A stretch of DNA of 64,000 nucleotides from Paraphysoderma sedebokerense (taxonomy: Eukaryota; Blastocladiomycota; Physodermatomycetes; Physodermatales; Physodermataceae): NCBI GenBank assembly GCA_025602915.1, contig JAHLJZ010000060.1, forward strand, positions 86,620-150,619, written 5' to 3'. This document shows, in pieces, positions 35,193 through 48,435 of this stretch. The notes under the pieces were generated by a model, which saw nothing but the letters and a program-made list of their open reading frames with translations, ran no database searches and was not told the DNA's origin. A program made the position numbers and the translations under genes. Each line of letters starts with the position of its first letter. Positions within the stretch are counted from its first letter, which is position 1.

Positions 35193-37957
35193 ATGATACC
35201 GTTCGATGCCATCCCATTTGCTGCGTCACAGCCTCAATCTATTGCCAAGTCACAATCGCTCAGCCAGAAAAGAGTGTTGGGTTCCAAAGATGCTAAAACG
35301 AATTCTCTCATTTCACAGTTTTACAGCAAGGTAGCGCAAGTTGTGGTGCAAAGTAGATTAACCAATATTGATGAACGCATTGTCGGTGGCCAAATTGGTT
35401 TGGCAATTGAAAAGGTGAAAACAGCAAATGTGAAGGTCAATAAATGGGTAAATACTCTTTTCCTCTGATAATGCGCACTTTTTGAATGCAGATTTCAAAG
35501 TATAGAATAGTTGAGTCTCAACCGTTCTTCGGGTATGGTCCAAATGTGAACTGTGATGTCGGAAATTAGAAATACACTGAATGGATACATCGAAGAAGAA
35601 AAAGTGAAAGTCAAGAAATATCATGAATGTCATCAAGTTAAAACGGAAATTGTTGTTGCGGAATAATATCATTTCTGGATACTTTCTGACATTGAATTCC
35701 TTCATCTTCAAATCGTTAATTCTTTCTACCTTCAACTTCACTCACTCTTTCTATTTCCATTTTCCTGCTTTGTTATTGTCTAGTTCGCCATCGACACACC
35801 AGATCTCGAATTCTTAAAAGAAGAGACCAAATTCTGGCGTTCATTCTTCACTTCCTCATCCTCCGCAATCTCGTCCCTTTCCTCGTCGTCTTATTCATCT
35901 TCCCCGGTCGGTTCTTCCACGCAACCTTCCAATACTTCCTCCCAGTCTACTCATTTAACTTCACCAGAGCCACCGATGATGGTGATTGAAATATTCCTGG
36001 ATTTATCTAATGTACCGTTGAACCATGTCTTGCTGCTGAAATATCAAGACGATTTCAGTTCTATGGAAGATAATGACCAAGGGGGAATCAAAATTGATTT
36101 GGTTCGTGAAGGTTTGCGGAACGGCGTTAAATCAAAAGAACGAATTTCCAGTATTTTGTTGGAACGATGGGTTGTGAACCTCACGTATGTCTCTGTTCTT
36201 CATTCTCCCTATTCCAAGATTTCATAAAGTAATCAAAGCAACATACATCTTAACCTCTTTTTATGGCATATCTGCTATGGTATCCTCTTTATCGAATTCC
36301 ATGATTGCTACGACAGAGACACCAATCATACACCTTCGCCAGTTCCTGATATACCCACAACATACAAAAAGTCAATTAGTTTCTTTCGCGCCTTGTTTTC
36401 TTATTTACGACTCATCCCTTCTTATGGGCTGGTCAGAGACATACGGAGTGGATCAACGGAGTTGATGAATGCAAAAGTAGGGTATCGATTGAGTACGGAG
36501 ATTGGAATTGAACGGAGGGGTGAATGTAGTTTTGGTAAATAGACTTCTTTTTTCAAAAATCGCGGATTTAATGTTACTTATATTTTATTTTTTTTTCATT
36601 AACCATTATTATGTTTGGAATGAAGATGATATTCTCTTCTCAGCGCCGAAATTTAATCACCACCAGAGCCAAGTAAATGATACTCTGGCGCGATACCAAT
36701 TCGCTAAAATTCCAACGTTAAATGGGAACTTGAATGTCTCGGTAGAATATCGCAGCCAAGCGGCGTATCGTTTGTATCCAGCGGAAACTGTTTTAAGTGA
36801 AGAATTTGTGAATTCTAGTATTCCATCCCCGTACAAGAATATTTCAATTCAACCGTTCGAATCAAATATGGCGACGAATATTCTATCTAAAAGTCCCGCA
36901 GACTCCTTGGACCGAACTCACCCATCTGTTCCACTTTCACCTCCTATTCCGATTGCACACTCTCATGCGGCTTCGTCATCTCACAAACTATATTCAGAGC
37001 ACTCACATCCAACGATATACGGTTCTTCACCTCCCACCTCCGCACTTCCTTCTTATACTCTACCCACTTCATCTTTTTCTCGAACAACTCCTGTGACAGG
37101 GCATCCATTTAAATCACAAAGCACTGGTAGACAGCTCTATAATCAAACGGATTCTAAAACATTTGTTACCTCAGACAACGATAAAGCTGATATTCATGAC
37201 TTCTTACAAACGCTAGAGAGTTCTTTTGATTCGAACTCTGGTAGTCAAATATGGAATAAAGCCGGAGATAGAAGCAGTAAAAATAGCGAGCGAAGGAAAG
37301 ATCAAGTACGGAATAGAGATAAGGTTTGATATCATGTTTTTTTTGTTTTTCATCATTTTCTGTCGTGGTATGTTTATATATCCTACTAACGCTATTCCAT
37401 CAATCTTTTTCTTTCCAACGAATCAGCTACTATCAAATTACAAACAATACCAAAATAAGATCACTCTATTATCTGAATCCATCCTATCTCTCTCTTCCGT
37501 CATCCCGTCATCATTGCATTTTCCCTCATCCACTCCAACTAATACAGATCACACGCGGGCGTCCCCATCCACTTCGTCGCAGCCGCAATCTTCATTTATA
37601 ACCTCCCAATCTAATACGACTCCATTTTTACCGACGTCATTCAAACCTCATAATGACGGTTTTTCAAGAAATTCGATACCCGGGACTGCGGATACTCAAA
37701 TCCAACGTAACCAACAATCCAACTTGAATACAACGTCCCGCCCTAGTTCGAACGAGAGTTCATGTTCATTAAATTCAAATGAAGTCGATGCGGATTTGTT
37801 GAGTAGTGTAGACGCTGAAACGAATACAGGTAACAACACCGAAAGTAGCAATAGAAATCGACATAGAGATACCGTAGAGGGTTCTGGGAAGAGTGGAAAT
37901 GAAACGGAAAGTGAAAGTGAGAATGAAATGTTGTTTGGAATGAGTGGAATTGTATAA
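35193..37957 (+). CDS. ATG13: Autophagy protein ATG13
   Basis: Regulatory subunit of the ATG1 kinase complex that starts autophagosome formation. Exons are 35193-35447, 35784-36184, 36317-36534, 36626-37323 and 37427-37957, about 700 residues. The N-terminal HORMA domain shows SQFYSKVAQVVVQSRL, KVNKWFAIDTPDLEFLKEETKFW, PPMMVIEIFLDLSNVPLN, RISSILLERWVVNL, TTYKKSISFFRALFSYLRLIPS and AKVGYRLSTEIGIE, the expected ATG13 order. The rest is Ser/Pro-rich and disordered, ending MLFGMSGIV, similar to the conserved extreme C-terminal motif of fungal ATG13. Acceptor choice for exon 3 (after CGACAG at 36316) is the least certain junction. The family identification is secure. Confidence 0.9.
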
Positions 37958-40824
37958 AAGATTGGATGATTGATAATACAATTTATCCTTTTCATGGTTG
38001 GGTACATATTTCCGAGCCTTCATGGAATATAAATGTTTATTGCATTCAACTATGACGACGTCAACTGTTACACTCACAACAGTACTTTGAAGTGTACAAG
38101 ATCATGTCATAAGCATGTTTGTTCTGTAGTATAGATAATTTCATGTTGACGTAAGAATAGAATTGGAAAAGGAGTTTTCTACCTTCGTAGTTGCGTAATC
38201 ACTCCGTGACATCCGACTTACCACTCACTTTCCACCAGGCAAACTATCAGATACCACTTGTTACATGGTCTCATGCACAAGCGTAAGTGCATGAGTATCT
38301 ATATCATGTATTCAGACGCTCCAGAATTTGTAAAGAAAGCGCTGGTCTTGGTCAACGGACATGACAAAATGTCGACCGTCACAACCAAAATTGAGTAGAT
38401 GAATAATGACATAGCTGTATCATGACTGTCGCAACGAGAATTTCAACAGTCGCAATAGTCTTCCATGCCTGTAGATAACCAGTGATGAAGTAACGGCTAT
38501 ACACATCGACGCAAGGCTGTAACAGCAGCTCGACATGAGTGAATGAACGACTTATGGAAGCAACCTATTTTGAGAGATCTTGTGACGCAATATGATATCC
38601 GTCATCATTGACACTATACGTCGAAAAGTATACAAAGACAGTTTAGTATGATTGAGATAATAAAAAAATGTAAATGTCTTGTTCTGCTGTCGTATCAGTG
38701 TCGTATCCATAATTCGGAATTGGGCCCGTCATCCTCATCATTTCTGGTGCCGATTTTCTGGGTTGATTTAGCCGAGAGTAAATGACGAGTGGTGAGATCG
38801 TCGTCACGATTTAGACATCGGACTCGGACCGTGAAGTCTCATAATACCGAGTATTTTCTAACTGAAGAATGAATGTTGCTTGCCGTCAAGAAGGAATATA
38901 AAATACCAACATATTGAAAAGGCTTTTTTGGCAGACAATTCAAAATTTCTCGACTCGTTAGAATTTTACCCGAGAAGCCAAAGTGTAGAGACTATTTCCT
39001 CAGTTGCTTCCATTCGGTGGCATACCAATGCAACCTCCAAGTTCGCAAAAGAAGATATGAATTCTGACATCAATGAAGCTTTGCATTTGTTTTTTGGATT
39101 TGTTCGATTCGGATAGTGTGACGTAATCCATTATATCAAACAGAAAGCTGCGCGTGAATTAATCCGATAACAAGTTAACAACGACACCGGTGAGATAATT
39201 CTAAAGAACCACCCATCCTGCGTTAGCGAGAAAGTAGTTATATATTGGTATAGAATTCACTATAAAGAGGAAGCGAAATGAAGTTTAATAAGTAGCAAGT
39301 GGTGTTATTAATTGGAGAGGAGACTGATCAGACGCTACCATTTGTCAAACATTCAAACGAAAATTCAAGCATGCATTTCGATAATATCATTGAGCCGTCA
39401 ATTAATTGAATGTATTCTGGATCATCTTCTACCTTTTCTTGACATATTAAAAATCGTTGCAAACAGTAGATGATGCATTCATTTCTTGATTTCTCGGCTC
39501 GAGATGCGAGTAGTCGCTTGGGCTAGTTCGAATAACAAAGTGATACTCCTGCAAACAAAAAGCCAATATTCATACTGTAAAATAAATACGAAAAGCGATG
39601 CAAATAGCTTTCGTTGAAGAAGTTGGTTTCAATATTTGTTTGAGAGCCGTTGTGTCTAGTCCTCTATACGGCGTCTATAATTTCTAAGAAGGTCATTAAT
39701 ACAGTGAAAAAAAATCAAGAGAGTGACAATAATAATCCATACCCTTGAATGATCATCTCCATTACATGTTTCATAATGATAGGTAATTAACAAAGATAGC
39801 TGTCTAATTCCGTTTTCCGAATATTTATACAACAACGGGCTGTCAAATCAAGTGTTTCGCATTTTCTGCGGACAGTTCAAGGTTCCTTCCTGGTTCACAT
39901 ACGCTTTGCAGTTGCTTTGCATCATTAATTGGGGACAACAAAATAATGATGTGATTATTAATTTGCTACTACGTTTCTTTCAATTCCGAATTCGATTCGT
40001 ATTAAGCTTACTGGTAATAATTTGATCATAATTACACTCCTTGCGTTGGTTCATTTTTATATTCCTCTGTATCATTCGACGTTCAAAAATATGGATAGGA
40101 TCTAGGATAAAAACACCGGCGTTGAAAATTTAGCTGATGAATTGATAAGGCAGTGTATTTATATATCAACATTCACACACTCTGTGTGAGTCTTCATACA
40201 ATCTCTGCAGTCTGCAGTAAGACCATTCTTTGAACTCATCATTACTCACCAGTTTCTTTTCTCAAGCATGATGACATTGGCGTGGCAATGATTACAAATT
40301 CCGTCGCACAAGCTTCAGAGTTTATCGTTATTTGCCCATCTTCGTCCTCTGGGGAAGTGACGACCGGGAGGCAACTAACCCCTGCTTGCCGGGTGGAGCT
40401 TCCGAAGGGGTCACGGACCACGGTCAATTTGCGCCAGCAGTCAAACAATAGAGTGTCTCACGCACAAATTAGCGGACTGAATCGAGATTCGATGACGAGC
40501 TAAACCAGAAAAACATTCATTACATCCGAAATGGGAATTTCGCTATATAATGTCATACACAGGATATGAAACACTTTGCAATACATAGTGACAATTGAAA
40601 GATGCGTCATAGTCTTGGCACTGACTGCGTTAGAGAACTTTGTTATATCAATATTGATTGTGTACCCAAAAGTGACTAGAATGTGGTTGTCAAAAACGCA
40701 GTTGTTGGTACAATTGCAATTTATCTTCCTTTGTCGATTTAACGAAATATCATGAATACGCATCTGATTTTAATTAATAACAGCCCCCAGAAACCGCATT
40801 CATCATATGCTCTGATGAGGTGCG
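37958..40824. other. Long intergenic region with one GC-rich unexplained block
   Basis: About 2.9 kb without a recognised gene. Most is AT-rich with many stops. The exception is 40242-40448, a GC-richer block open on both strands and bounded on the minus strand by a strong donor (CTG then GTGAGT at about 40244-40249). It may be an exon of an unrecognised minus-strand gene. Confidence 0.4.
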
Positions 40825-41164
40825 TTATAAGCTCACTGCGACTTGATGCTTCACAATAGGAAGTTTTTCTATTTGGCGTGATTCATCGCATTGCAGCACT
40901 TTCATGTGTTCTGGGGCCCAAATGTTGATAAATTTAGACGATATGGCTAGGTCATTAAAATTAATGGGTATATATGCCATGAAATATGCCTTTATAAAAA
41001 CATAAAATACTGCGAGACACTCGGTTACGCAAATCAAACGCATTTGGGGCGAACAAAACCTCACGTACATCAAAATAGGACCCTTGTAATTCATCAAATT
41101 CGTCCGCTGTGATACCTGGCCAATTCGTCAACTCTGGACCATAAGAATTCAAGAAAAATCCCAT
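40825..41164 (-). CDS. Small two-exon protein of unknown function
   Basis: Exons 41164-41029 and 40946-40825 join in phase across an 82-nt GT-AG intron to give 85 residues, starting MGFFLNSYGPELTNW and ending LPIVKHQVAVSL. It contains ITADEFDELQGSYFDVREVL and NIWAPEHMKVLQCDES, both well-mixed globular-looking sequence. I recognise no family and see no signal peptide. The start lies 217 bp from the divergent start of WOPR regulator D, so the two could share a promoter. Prediction rests on one intron and reading-frame coherence. Confidence 0.4.
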
Positions 41165-41380
41165 CTTTTCTATACGAATCCCTTAAATCCTTGGTTGCTT
41201 TCATCTCAAACCCTCGATTGGGTGCTTCCTCAAACCGTAATAACTTTGGAAGCCCGTATTAAAGCCTCGCATCCCCTCCACAACATCATCATTTCTCATT
41301 TGGGAGATATTGCACATAACATATAAAACAGCTGTTAAATGCCAAGCGAACACTTTAGATTTGAGAGATTCACATTTGAA

Positions 41381-42390
41381 ATGAAGGAAACATTCTTCGG
41401 CTCAGTCAATTCAATGAGGGAGGCGCTCTTACTGATAGAAGGTACGGACTACGGATGACCATTTGCCATCAGCTGGCACGCTTTATATTAACATTTTTTG
41501 ACTTTACGATTCCATCCGCATACAAAAATTAATACAACAGCCGCTCGTTTGGATATACTGCCTCGTACGAAGCGGAGATTAAGCGAAAGTGATAGACTCA
41601 GAATAAAATCAGGTATGTGACCACTCGGCTCAGGTGGTGGCGTCTTGGATGCAAAAGTGCATTTTTAACAATTGACGCTCTTCAGGCTCAATCTTTGTCT
41701 GGGACGAAGGAGAAACTGGTATTATTCGATGGACAGATGGATTGAGTATGTAGATTTATTGACGTCACTTTCCGCGAAATAGATCCGCATCTAACTAACT
41801 CTCCGTTCACACCAGAATGGTCATCCTCGAAGGATATCGGCGATTTCGTTGCTTACGTTCAGAAACCAGATATTCCGGGTAGTGATTCTCCCCCAGTTTC
41901 GGAACGACTGCACAAAAAAGTCATATCTGTGTTGACCGCAGATGGCAAGAAATTTCATATGGCGGCTTATTACACCCCGCGAGACACAGCCCAGGGAAAA
42001 CTGTCTCTTCCTCCGCAAAACCTTGTAGCCATCCCTCCAAATTACTATACGAGAATACGGCAAAACAAAACATTGAATCAGCTCACACAGACTTATATGG
42101 AAATCGATGACGTCGATTCCGTGCAGCAAAATAGGGTTGCCGTGCGCAAATCCATTGACAGCAGTCGAGAAGGGTCCATGATAAGTAACCCAGAACGAAA
42201 CTCGGACACTCTGCCAACTCCCATAAGTGTCACAGATTGCTTCTACGGTCACGACATGCCAGCAAAAATGTCATCTAAACCGTCGCTACCACCAATATCG
42301 ACCTTATTTCAGATTGCCGACGGTGTCCGACGACCTTCCGGTTACGATGCCACTAGACAACCTCCTTCTCAATCATTCATAAGACGGTGA
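41381..42390 (+). CDS. WOPR (Gti1/Pac2) transcription regulator D
   Basis: Plus-strand member of the WOPR group. Exons are 41381-41441 (61 nt), 41541-41612 (72), 41686-41745 (60) and 41816-42390, giving 255 residues. Motifs run MKETFFGSVNSMREALLLIE, AARLDILPRTKRRLSE, IKSGSIFVWDEGETG, RWTDGLKWSSSKDIGDFVAYV and KKVISVLTADGKKFHMAAYY. The last intron of A-C is missing here, so the tail is in one exon and directly confirms the LPPISTLFQIADG motif (about 42284-42328) inferred by splicing in the others. A TATA-like CATATAAAA lies about 60 bp upstream of the start. Family assignment is firm; target genes unknown. Confidence 0.9.
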
Positions 42391-44798
42391 GATGCGGTTG
42401 CTCTAAAGTGGTTGTTCTGTATATTAATAGCGTGTCATGTAATTATACACATCTCATATTTAAATCTGAAGACATCTCAAGCATGAAATTTTAGTTAGTG
42501 CTCTTCAAAACCGTGATTCATGCATATTTATTTGTGTTTGTAGAATTCTTTCAGATATATATTCTTAGGTTGACAATTGAAATGAACACATCTAGAAAGT
42601 CCCCCAACCTCTGTATCTACTTTTTTGTACGAAGGAACCTATCCCTAGAGAAATGCTAGCATTTCCCTCATCCATCATATTGTCTCCTGTGAGCATCAGA
42701 AATGGTCAAATTAAAATCCAGGACACAGCCCTTAGAACTGAATTGCATGGAACAAGAACGTCCATATTACAAGGATAGTCAAATGCCTTACGCACTGAGA
42801 ACTAGTTGAATCATAATGACAGAAGAAACATTAGACTGGAATGACTAATGATTATTACATCTTAATTACGATCTAAATATTAAAAGATGACGTTACCGGT
42901 CATCGAATAAATGATCACGTTAGGTCACAGTTAATTAACTCTAATGATCAAGTTTACTTCTCCCGATCTTGATGAGTTCGAAGCGAAGTATTCCTGAATT
43001 CAGATATAATCTCAGATATTGAATGGATGACGAGATAGAGTTCTTTCGTATTATCTTCGTCGTTTCAAGTAGGTGCGTCCAATTGCGCCCAAAGAGGGTT
43101 CTACTGAAACTATATTAGTGTTTCATTCGAATACTGCGATTAGGATTAAATTTTTACTTTAACCCCTCTGTCTACGTTTACATTGACTTCATTTACCTAA
43201 TGGAACTTCATGTCTTGGCGTACTGCAGGGTTATAGCCATAGGTGGAGTAGTGAATTAACCCGTCTCGCAATCCGCCTGGTGGGGTCTCACGGTTTAATT
43301 AATCATTGGGAAATGTGCTTAAATACTGAATTACTAATCACAAACAATAAGTCAACAGTCATTCATGCCGTTCTCAATCATTCTCAATCTCCGTATTCCG
43401 CAATGGATACTTCTTCACGGATCATGCAGATCCAGCACCTAAGTTTCTAGAAACATAATCCCATGGAAAGTCAGGTAGCTTAAGTGAGCTTGATTCGTCG
43501 TTGACACATATAATTGATAATTCAATACTAACCACTGAACTTACCATGGGAATCAGGAAGGAATCAGGATTCATGCCAGCTTTTGAATATAAAGAGTGAA
43601 CTGTTTAATCAGTACTCGCGAGTGCCCCCATAAAGCTCACCGTTCAATCTGTCGCTCACCGATTTTGCACTCACACACTGAAATTTATCGGATGTTTTCT
43701 GTTCATCATGCTAAACAGATTCGGAAAAGTGTAAGGTTTGTTTGGTTTGAGTTTGCGGCAGCAATTGGGATTATCTCTATCGGAGCATGTCGATCTCATC
43801 ATTGGATTGTCCCAACCACCACATAGTCGTGGTATGTGACGACAGGTCATCAGTCCCAATCATACAATATCGACTGCTTGGGAAATATTGATCTAATTGG
43901 TTATCTTTTGCTCCGTCGGAAGAAACTTATTTGTCGGATGTTTTAAAAATGTATAGGACGCCGAATCAACGACATTTTCTCTTGAGCACAAGCAAACATC
44001 TTCTCATCCATTTAACAATGTACCTGGTGACTCGGTGAGTAGTACTAAATAATGTCTCGACACTGCTTCTTGTAGATTGGCATGTGAAATATCCGCTTTA
44101 TTGATTATTGGTATTCTTCCCGAAGTCGGTGCTCCTCGGCAATTGCCAATTCCAACGACTTTCATGTCACCTTCAGTGGCGACTGTTTGCATAATTGTAC
44201 AAGTTTTTCTGTATTATTATTCATTATCCATATGCAATTTACGACGAATGAGTTAGTATGAGGTAAACATGTCCAACTCAATCACGGATCGAACTTCTAC
44301 GCCAAACAATGCTTTTTTGCTCACGCCCGATTGCGGTCGAGGATATCCTCCTTACGTTGCCACATTTTCCTGAGGCAACTGATGTGTTATTTGTCATAGA
44401 TTCTCTCGGAAACGTGGTATTTCTTGCGCTATAGTGCAGGCACGGCAGCAGTGTATTTTTATCAGTGATAATAAATTAGTAGTACGATATTTTCAGATCC
44501 ATGGATGAGGCCCTTCTTCTTGAGCCCTCGCTTCAGTCTGCTTCAGTTCTTTTCTAGATCGCACAAAAGTATTATCATTGAGTTTTGATCGAGTTTTTAG
44601 TTCTCACTATCTCTAATATTATGACGACATCCTCAAATCGCCGCATTGTTGGGGGCAGATTCTTATTGTCCAGGAACAATATCTTTTGGCACTCCTTTTT
44701 TTTGGCCGCGTTTTAATTTTTTCGATCGTCCAAAATTCATTCCCACGACCGACCGGCCAGAACATCAGCGGGGGTTTGTAGTTTGTAGCATTAGAGCG
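42391..44798. other. Long intergenic region, no gene recognised
   Basis: About 2.4 kb between WOPR D and the histidine kinase. Short open frames near 43596 and 44004 have no family signature. The frame of the kinase extends upstream to 44646 without an ATG, so a 5' exon cannot be excluded. Confidence 0.45.
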
Positions 44799-47700
44799 AT
44801 GATATTGGATATCAGCGAGAGAACTGTCTGGCTGATACGCTACACTTTTCTCGTCGTATTCTTCGCAAAATGCATATGGTTTCTCACTTTTATCTACTCG
44901 AAAAGTCCGAAAAGCAAACGACGCTCGCTTCATTTTATACTTTGCATATCCCTTCTCGTCGTCACAGCTTGTTACAATGTTTTTCTGATAATCCAAGAAG
45001 TGAGCTGGCTGCTGGAATTTGGACTGGCGCTCATACCGGCAGCTACTGTTCAAGTTTTACTGGCAGGCGCAGAGGTTTTCATTGGCGAGTTCTGCTTATG
45101 TTGGAATTTTCGGGCGAGAATTGCAGTTCGTCGTATTATATGGACAATCATGATAACTAGAACAATCATACAGACTGTTTTCATCATACTATACCTTGTC
45201 ACGCTCGGAACGGGGGATTTTTCAAGGTACCAAAAGGAGATGGAAGTGCTTTCTCTGACTCTCGGAGTTTTATTAACGACGAACGGTGTCATCATGTCGG
45301 TAACATTTTTCTTTCGATATCGAGCAAAAATTAAATATGCTATCGCAAAACGGAAACTCTTAAAGCTCTTGTTCAGACAATGTTTTCCGTACGGTCTTTT
45401 GGCAACACTCCTTCTTATTCCCGTTTCCATTTCATTCTTCGTCACCCGTCTCATCATGGTCAATGCGTACACCTTCGACACATTGGTCTATTACCTAGTC
45501 CGACAATTTTTGCGATTCCTTTGGACGTTTTCAATCTGTTACGCCATGTATCTCGTAAACTTGGGGAGTCAGCATATCAACCCAATGTCGTATGATGGGG
45601 ACAACAAACTGGATGATGCCGTGGAGATTGTTTCTGCATTCAGACATGATAGAGAGCAACGATCTATTGTGGAGATGTTCCTACGTCAAGTTTTTCATCG
45701 TTTTGGTGGCGGTGTGCAAGGTTATATTTTGAATTATACGAATGAAGGCGAACAGAGGATCTCCCCAGTCTGTAAATTCACGCTAACAGAGAAAGGGGAG
45801 ATTGTAAACATCACATTTATCAGTAACGATACATTCCTCAGCCCAACTGATCTTGCTTTGCCACTCGTCCATTCAGCTATCGCTCGCAAGGAAACTTTTT
45901 TGATGAGTTTTGATGATTGTTTAGAGGATGAGGAGATTCGATCAAAGTGTGATGTCTCGAGGTTTAGAACAGGCGGCGGTTCTGTAGTTTGCGTTCCTAT
46001 TATGGATCAAGAAATCTTGTCTTCCGTCGTATATTTCGAAAGGTATATTATGATTTTTTTCAAAGTTTGTGACTTTGTTGATTTTACCACATACCCATGA
46101 TCAGCACCAAAGATGTCCTGATCGACACAATATCGCCAGTTGATCTTTACATTCTAGAGCTGTTGTCACAGCAGTTGAATATCTCCTTAGACAACTCTCG
46201 GTATGAAGATTTTTATACTTTTTGAATCCAGTTTCGGGTTACGCTAATGTCCGGTCAATTTTTAGATTATTTGCCGACTTGACGACTATGAATCGTTCGC
46301 TGGATCGCAAAGTCGAAGAGAGAACCCGCGAGTTGAAACAGCAGAAAGTGGAGTTGGAAGAGGCCAAATGTAAGGCTGAAGCATCGGCGCAATCGAAACT
46401 CATTTTTTTGGCAAATATGAGTCATGAAGGTACTTTTCTTTAAACCTAAACCGTATTTTGCTGTCAGGCTCTCACAAAATTCTTCCTCGTAGTTCGAACG
46501 CCTGCAAGTCAAATTCTGTCATCAGCGGAGGTAAATCGTTTAATGTAGTCGACCACGATATATCCTTGTCTCACTCTTATTTGTTAGGTTCTCTCAAAGA
46601 CATCCTTGACTGGAGAGCAGTCAGAATATCTTAATATTATTCAATCGTCGGGAAAACTTTTACTACATATTTTGGTAGGCTTTTATTATAAGATTTTCAT
46701 CAAATGTTACAGTTCACTCATGCTTGAATTGAATAGAACGATATACTGGATATTTCAAAGCTGAATTCGCAGAAGCTCAAGCTTGAGTTCGCCGAATTTA
46801 ACATGCATCAGGCGATCAAATCTACTATCGGCGCTTTTTCTGTCAGCAAACCAGTGTCTGTTGCTTATTTCATTGACGAATCACTACCGCAGATAGCTGT
46901 CGGCGATGGTATGTGTGATTCGGGTCGACCTATCACTCTTGATGTATAACCAATTATTCTACAAATAGTGACCCGCATACAGCAGATATTCACAAATCTT
47001 GTGAGCAATGCTGTAAAATTCACCGATGTCGGTTATGTACTTCTCAGTACTCATGCCGTCTTAGTTGAGTCGGCGCAAGATCAAAATATATTCGACATCA
47101 CGTTCTCCGTTTCTGGTAATGACTGATTCGATCATAGTATAATCAAATTCGCTAGAATACTGACTTTACTCTTTGTAGATTCAGGGACTGGTATCTCTCC
47201 AGAAAATGTAAACTTGATCTTTGACCGATTTGAGCAGGAGAACACTTCAATCAGCCGAACTCGCGGAGGCACTGGCCTTGGTCTTGCCATAGCAAGCGGT
47301 AAGTCGACATTCGTGTGCCGTTGTTCCTTCCCTGTCCTCGAATCTCACTTTTATTCTTAACGATGTAATATCAGATCTATGTCGCCTGATGGGATCGAAA
47401 CTGCGAGTAGAAACGAGTCTTGGATCTGGATCGAAATTTTACTTTACTCTGCGGCTTCCTTGCCCTAAGAATCCAACAATATCGCCGAGGATACGCCATA
47501 TTTCTCGTTTAAATAAGAGTGTATTGCTTCTCAGTAATTCGACTGTTTGTGTCCGTGACACGAACAAGACAATTATCCGCCTTCAACTCCAGCATTTCGG
47601 CTTAAATATCACTCGCAAATTCTGGCCGTTCGAGAACGATACCACCAGGAAACTACGCCTTGATGCCATCGTTTTCGATGCATGCAGCATACCCAACGAA

Positions 47701-48435
47701 CAGATAAAGGACGCTATTTGGCGGGTTCAATCGTTCGGATACCCTTTCCTGGTTATCTATTCTCAGGACCAGTCACGTTATTTTACGAATGCGTCCTACC
47801 CAACGCTGCAGCATCCGTACAAACAACGTTGTCTGAAATATTTCTTGCATCAAATTCTTGATGGCGGAAAAGACATAATAATGAGCGATAATGAACGTAT
47901 TGCACCTCCTCCTTCGTTGCCGGAAATCCCACAGAATCTGTCCATATTGCTTGCTGAAGATAATATGTGAGTTGCATTTCGCTTTAGAGTTTTGAACAGC
48001 TATGTATTGACAGTCTTTGTAGTGTGAATCAAAAGGTGTTGTCAGCGATGTTTAAAAAAATGGGGTACAAGATTGATATAGCAGAAAATGGTCAGATCGC
48101 GCTCGACCTCGTGAAGTCCTCGACATACGATATTGTTTTCATGGACGTCAGGTTTGTATATATTTCAATTCGTTAAAAGTGGCATTTAATGTGTCACATT
48201 AACGCATAATGATTGTCTTTATAGAATGCCCCAGATGGATGGCCTCGAGGCTACTAAACGCATTCGACAATTTTACAATGAACTTTCCTCAAAACCACCC
48301 GTAATTATAGGATTAAGTGCAGATGCACTAACTGAAAATGTAGAAGCTGGTATTTCGGCTGGAATGAATGCGTATTTGACTAAACCTGTTTCCATGGGTC
48401 AGTTGACAAAAGTAATTAAACAATACTTTACCTAA
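44799..48435 (+). CDS. Membrane hybrid histidine kinase
   Basis: Two-component phosphorelay sensor, 999 residues. Exons are 44799-46042, 46105-46200, 46266-46429, 46493-46530, 46588-46674, 46737-46908, 46969-47115, 47179-47298, 47375-47966, 48023-48151 and 48225-48435. About seven hydrophobic segments occupy residues 5-250 (LIRYTFLVVFFAKCIWFL onward). A GAF-like region leads to a coiled coil (LDRKVEERTRELKQQKVEL), then the HisKA box NMSHEVRTP with the phospho-accepting His. The ATPase domain has NLVSNAVKFT (N box), DSGTGIS (G1), FDRFEQ (F) and GGTGLGLAIA (G2). A degenerate receiver-like stretch (LDAIVFDACSIP) precedes a canonical receiver with SILLAEDNIVNQK, FMDVRMPQMDG (phospho-Asp) and YLTKPV (Lys). 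Signal sensed: unknown. Confidence 0.9.
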
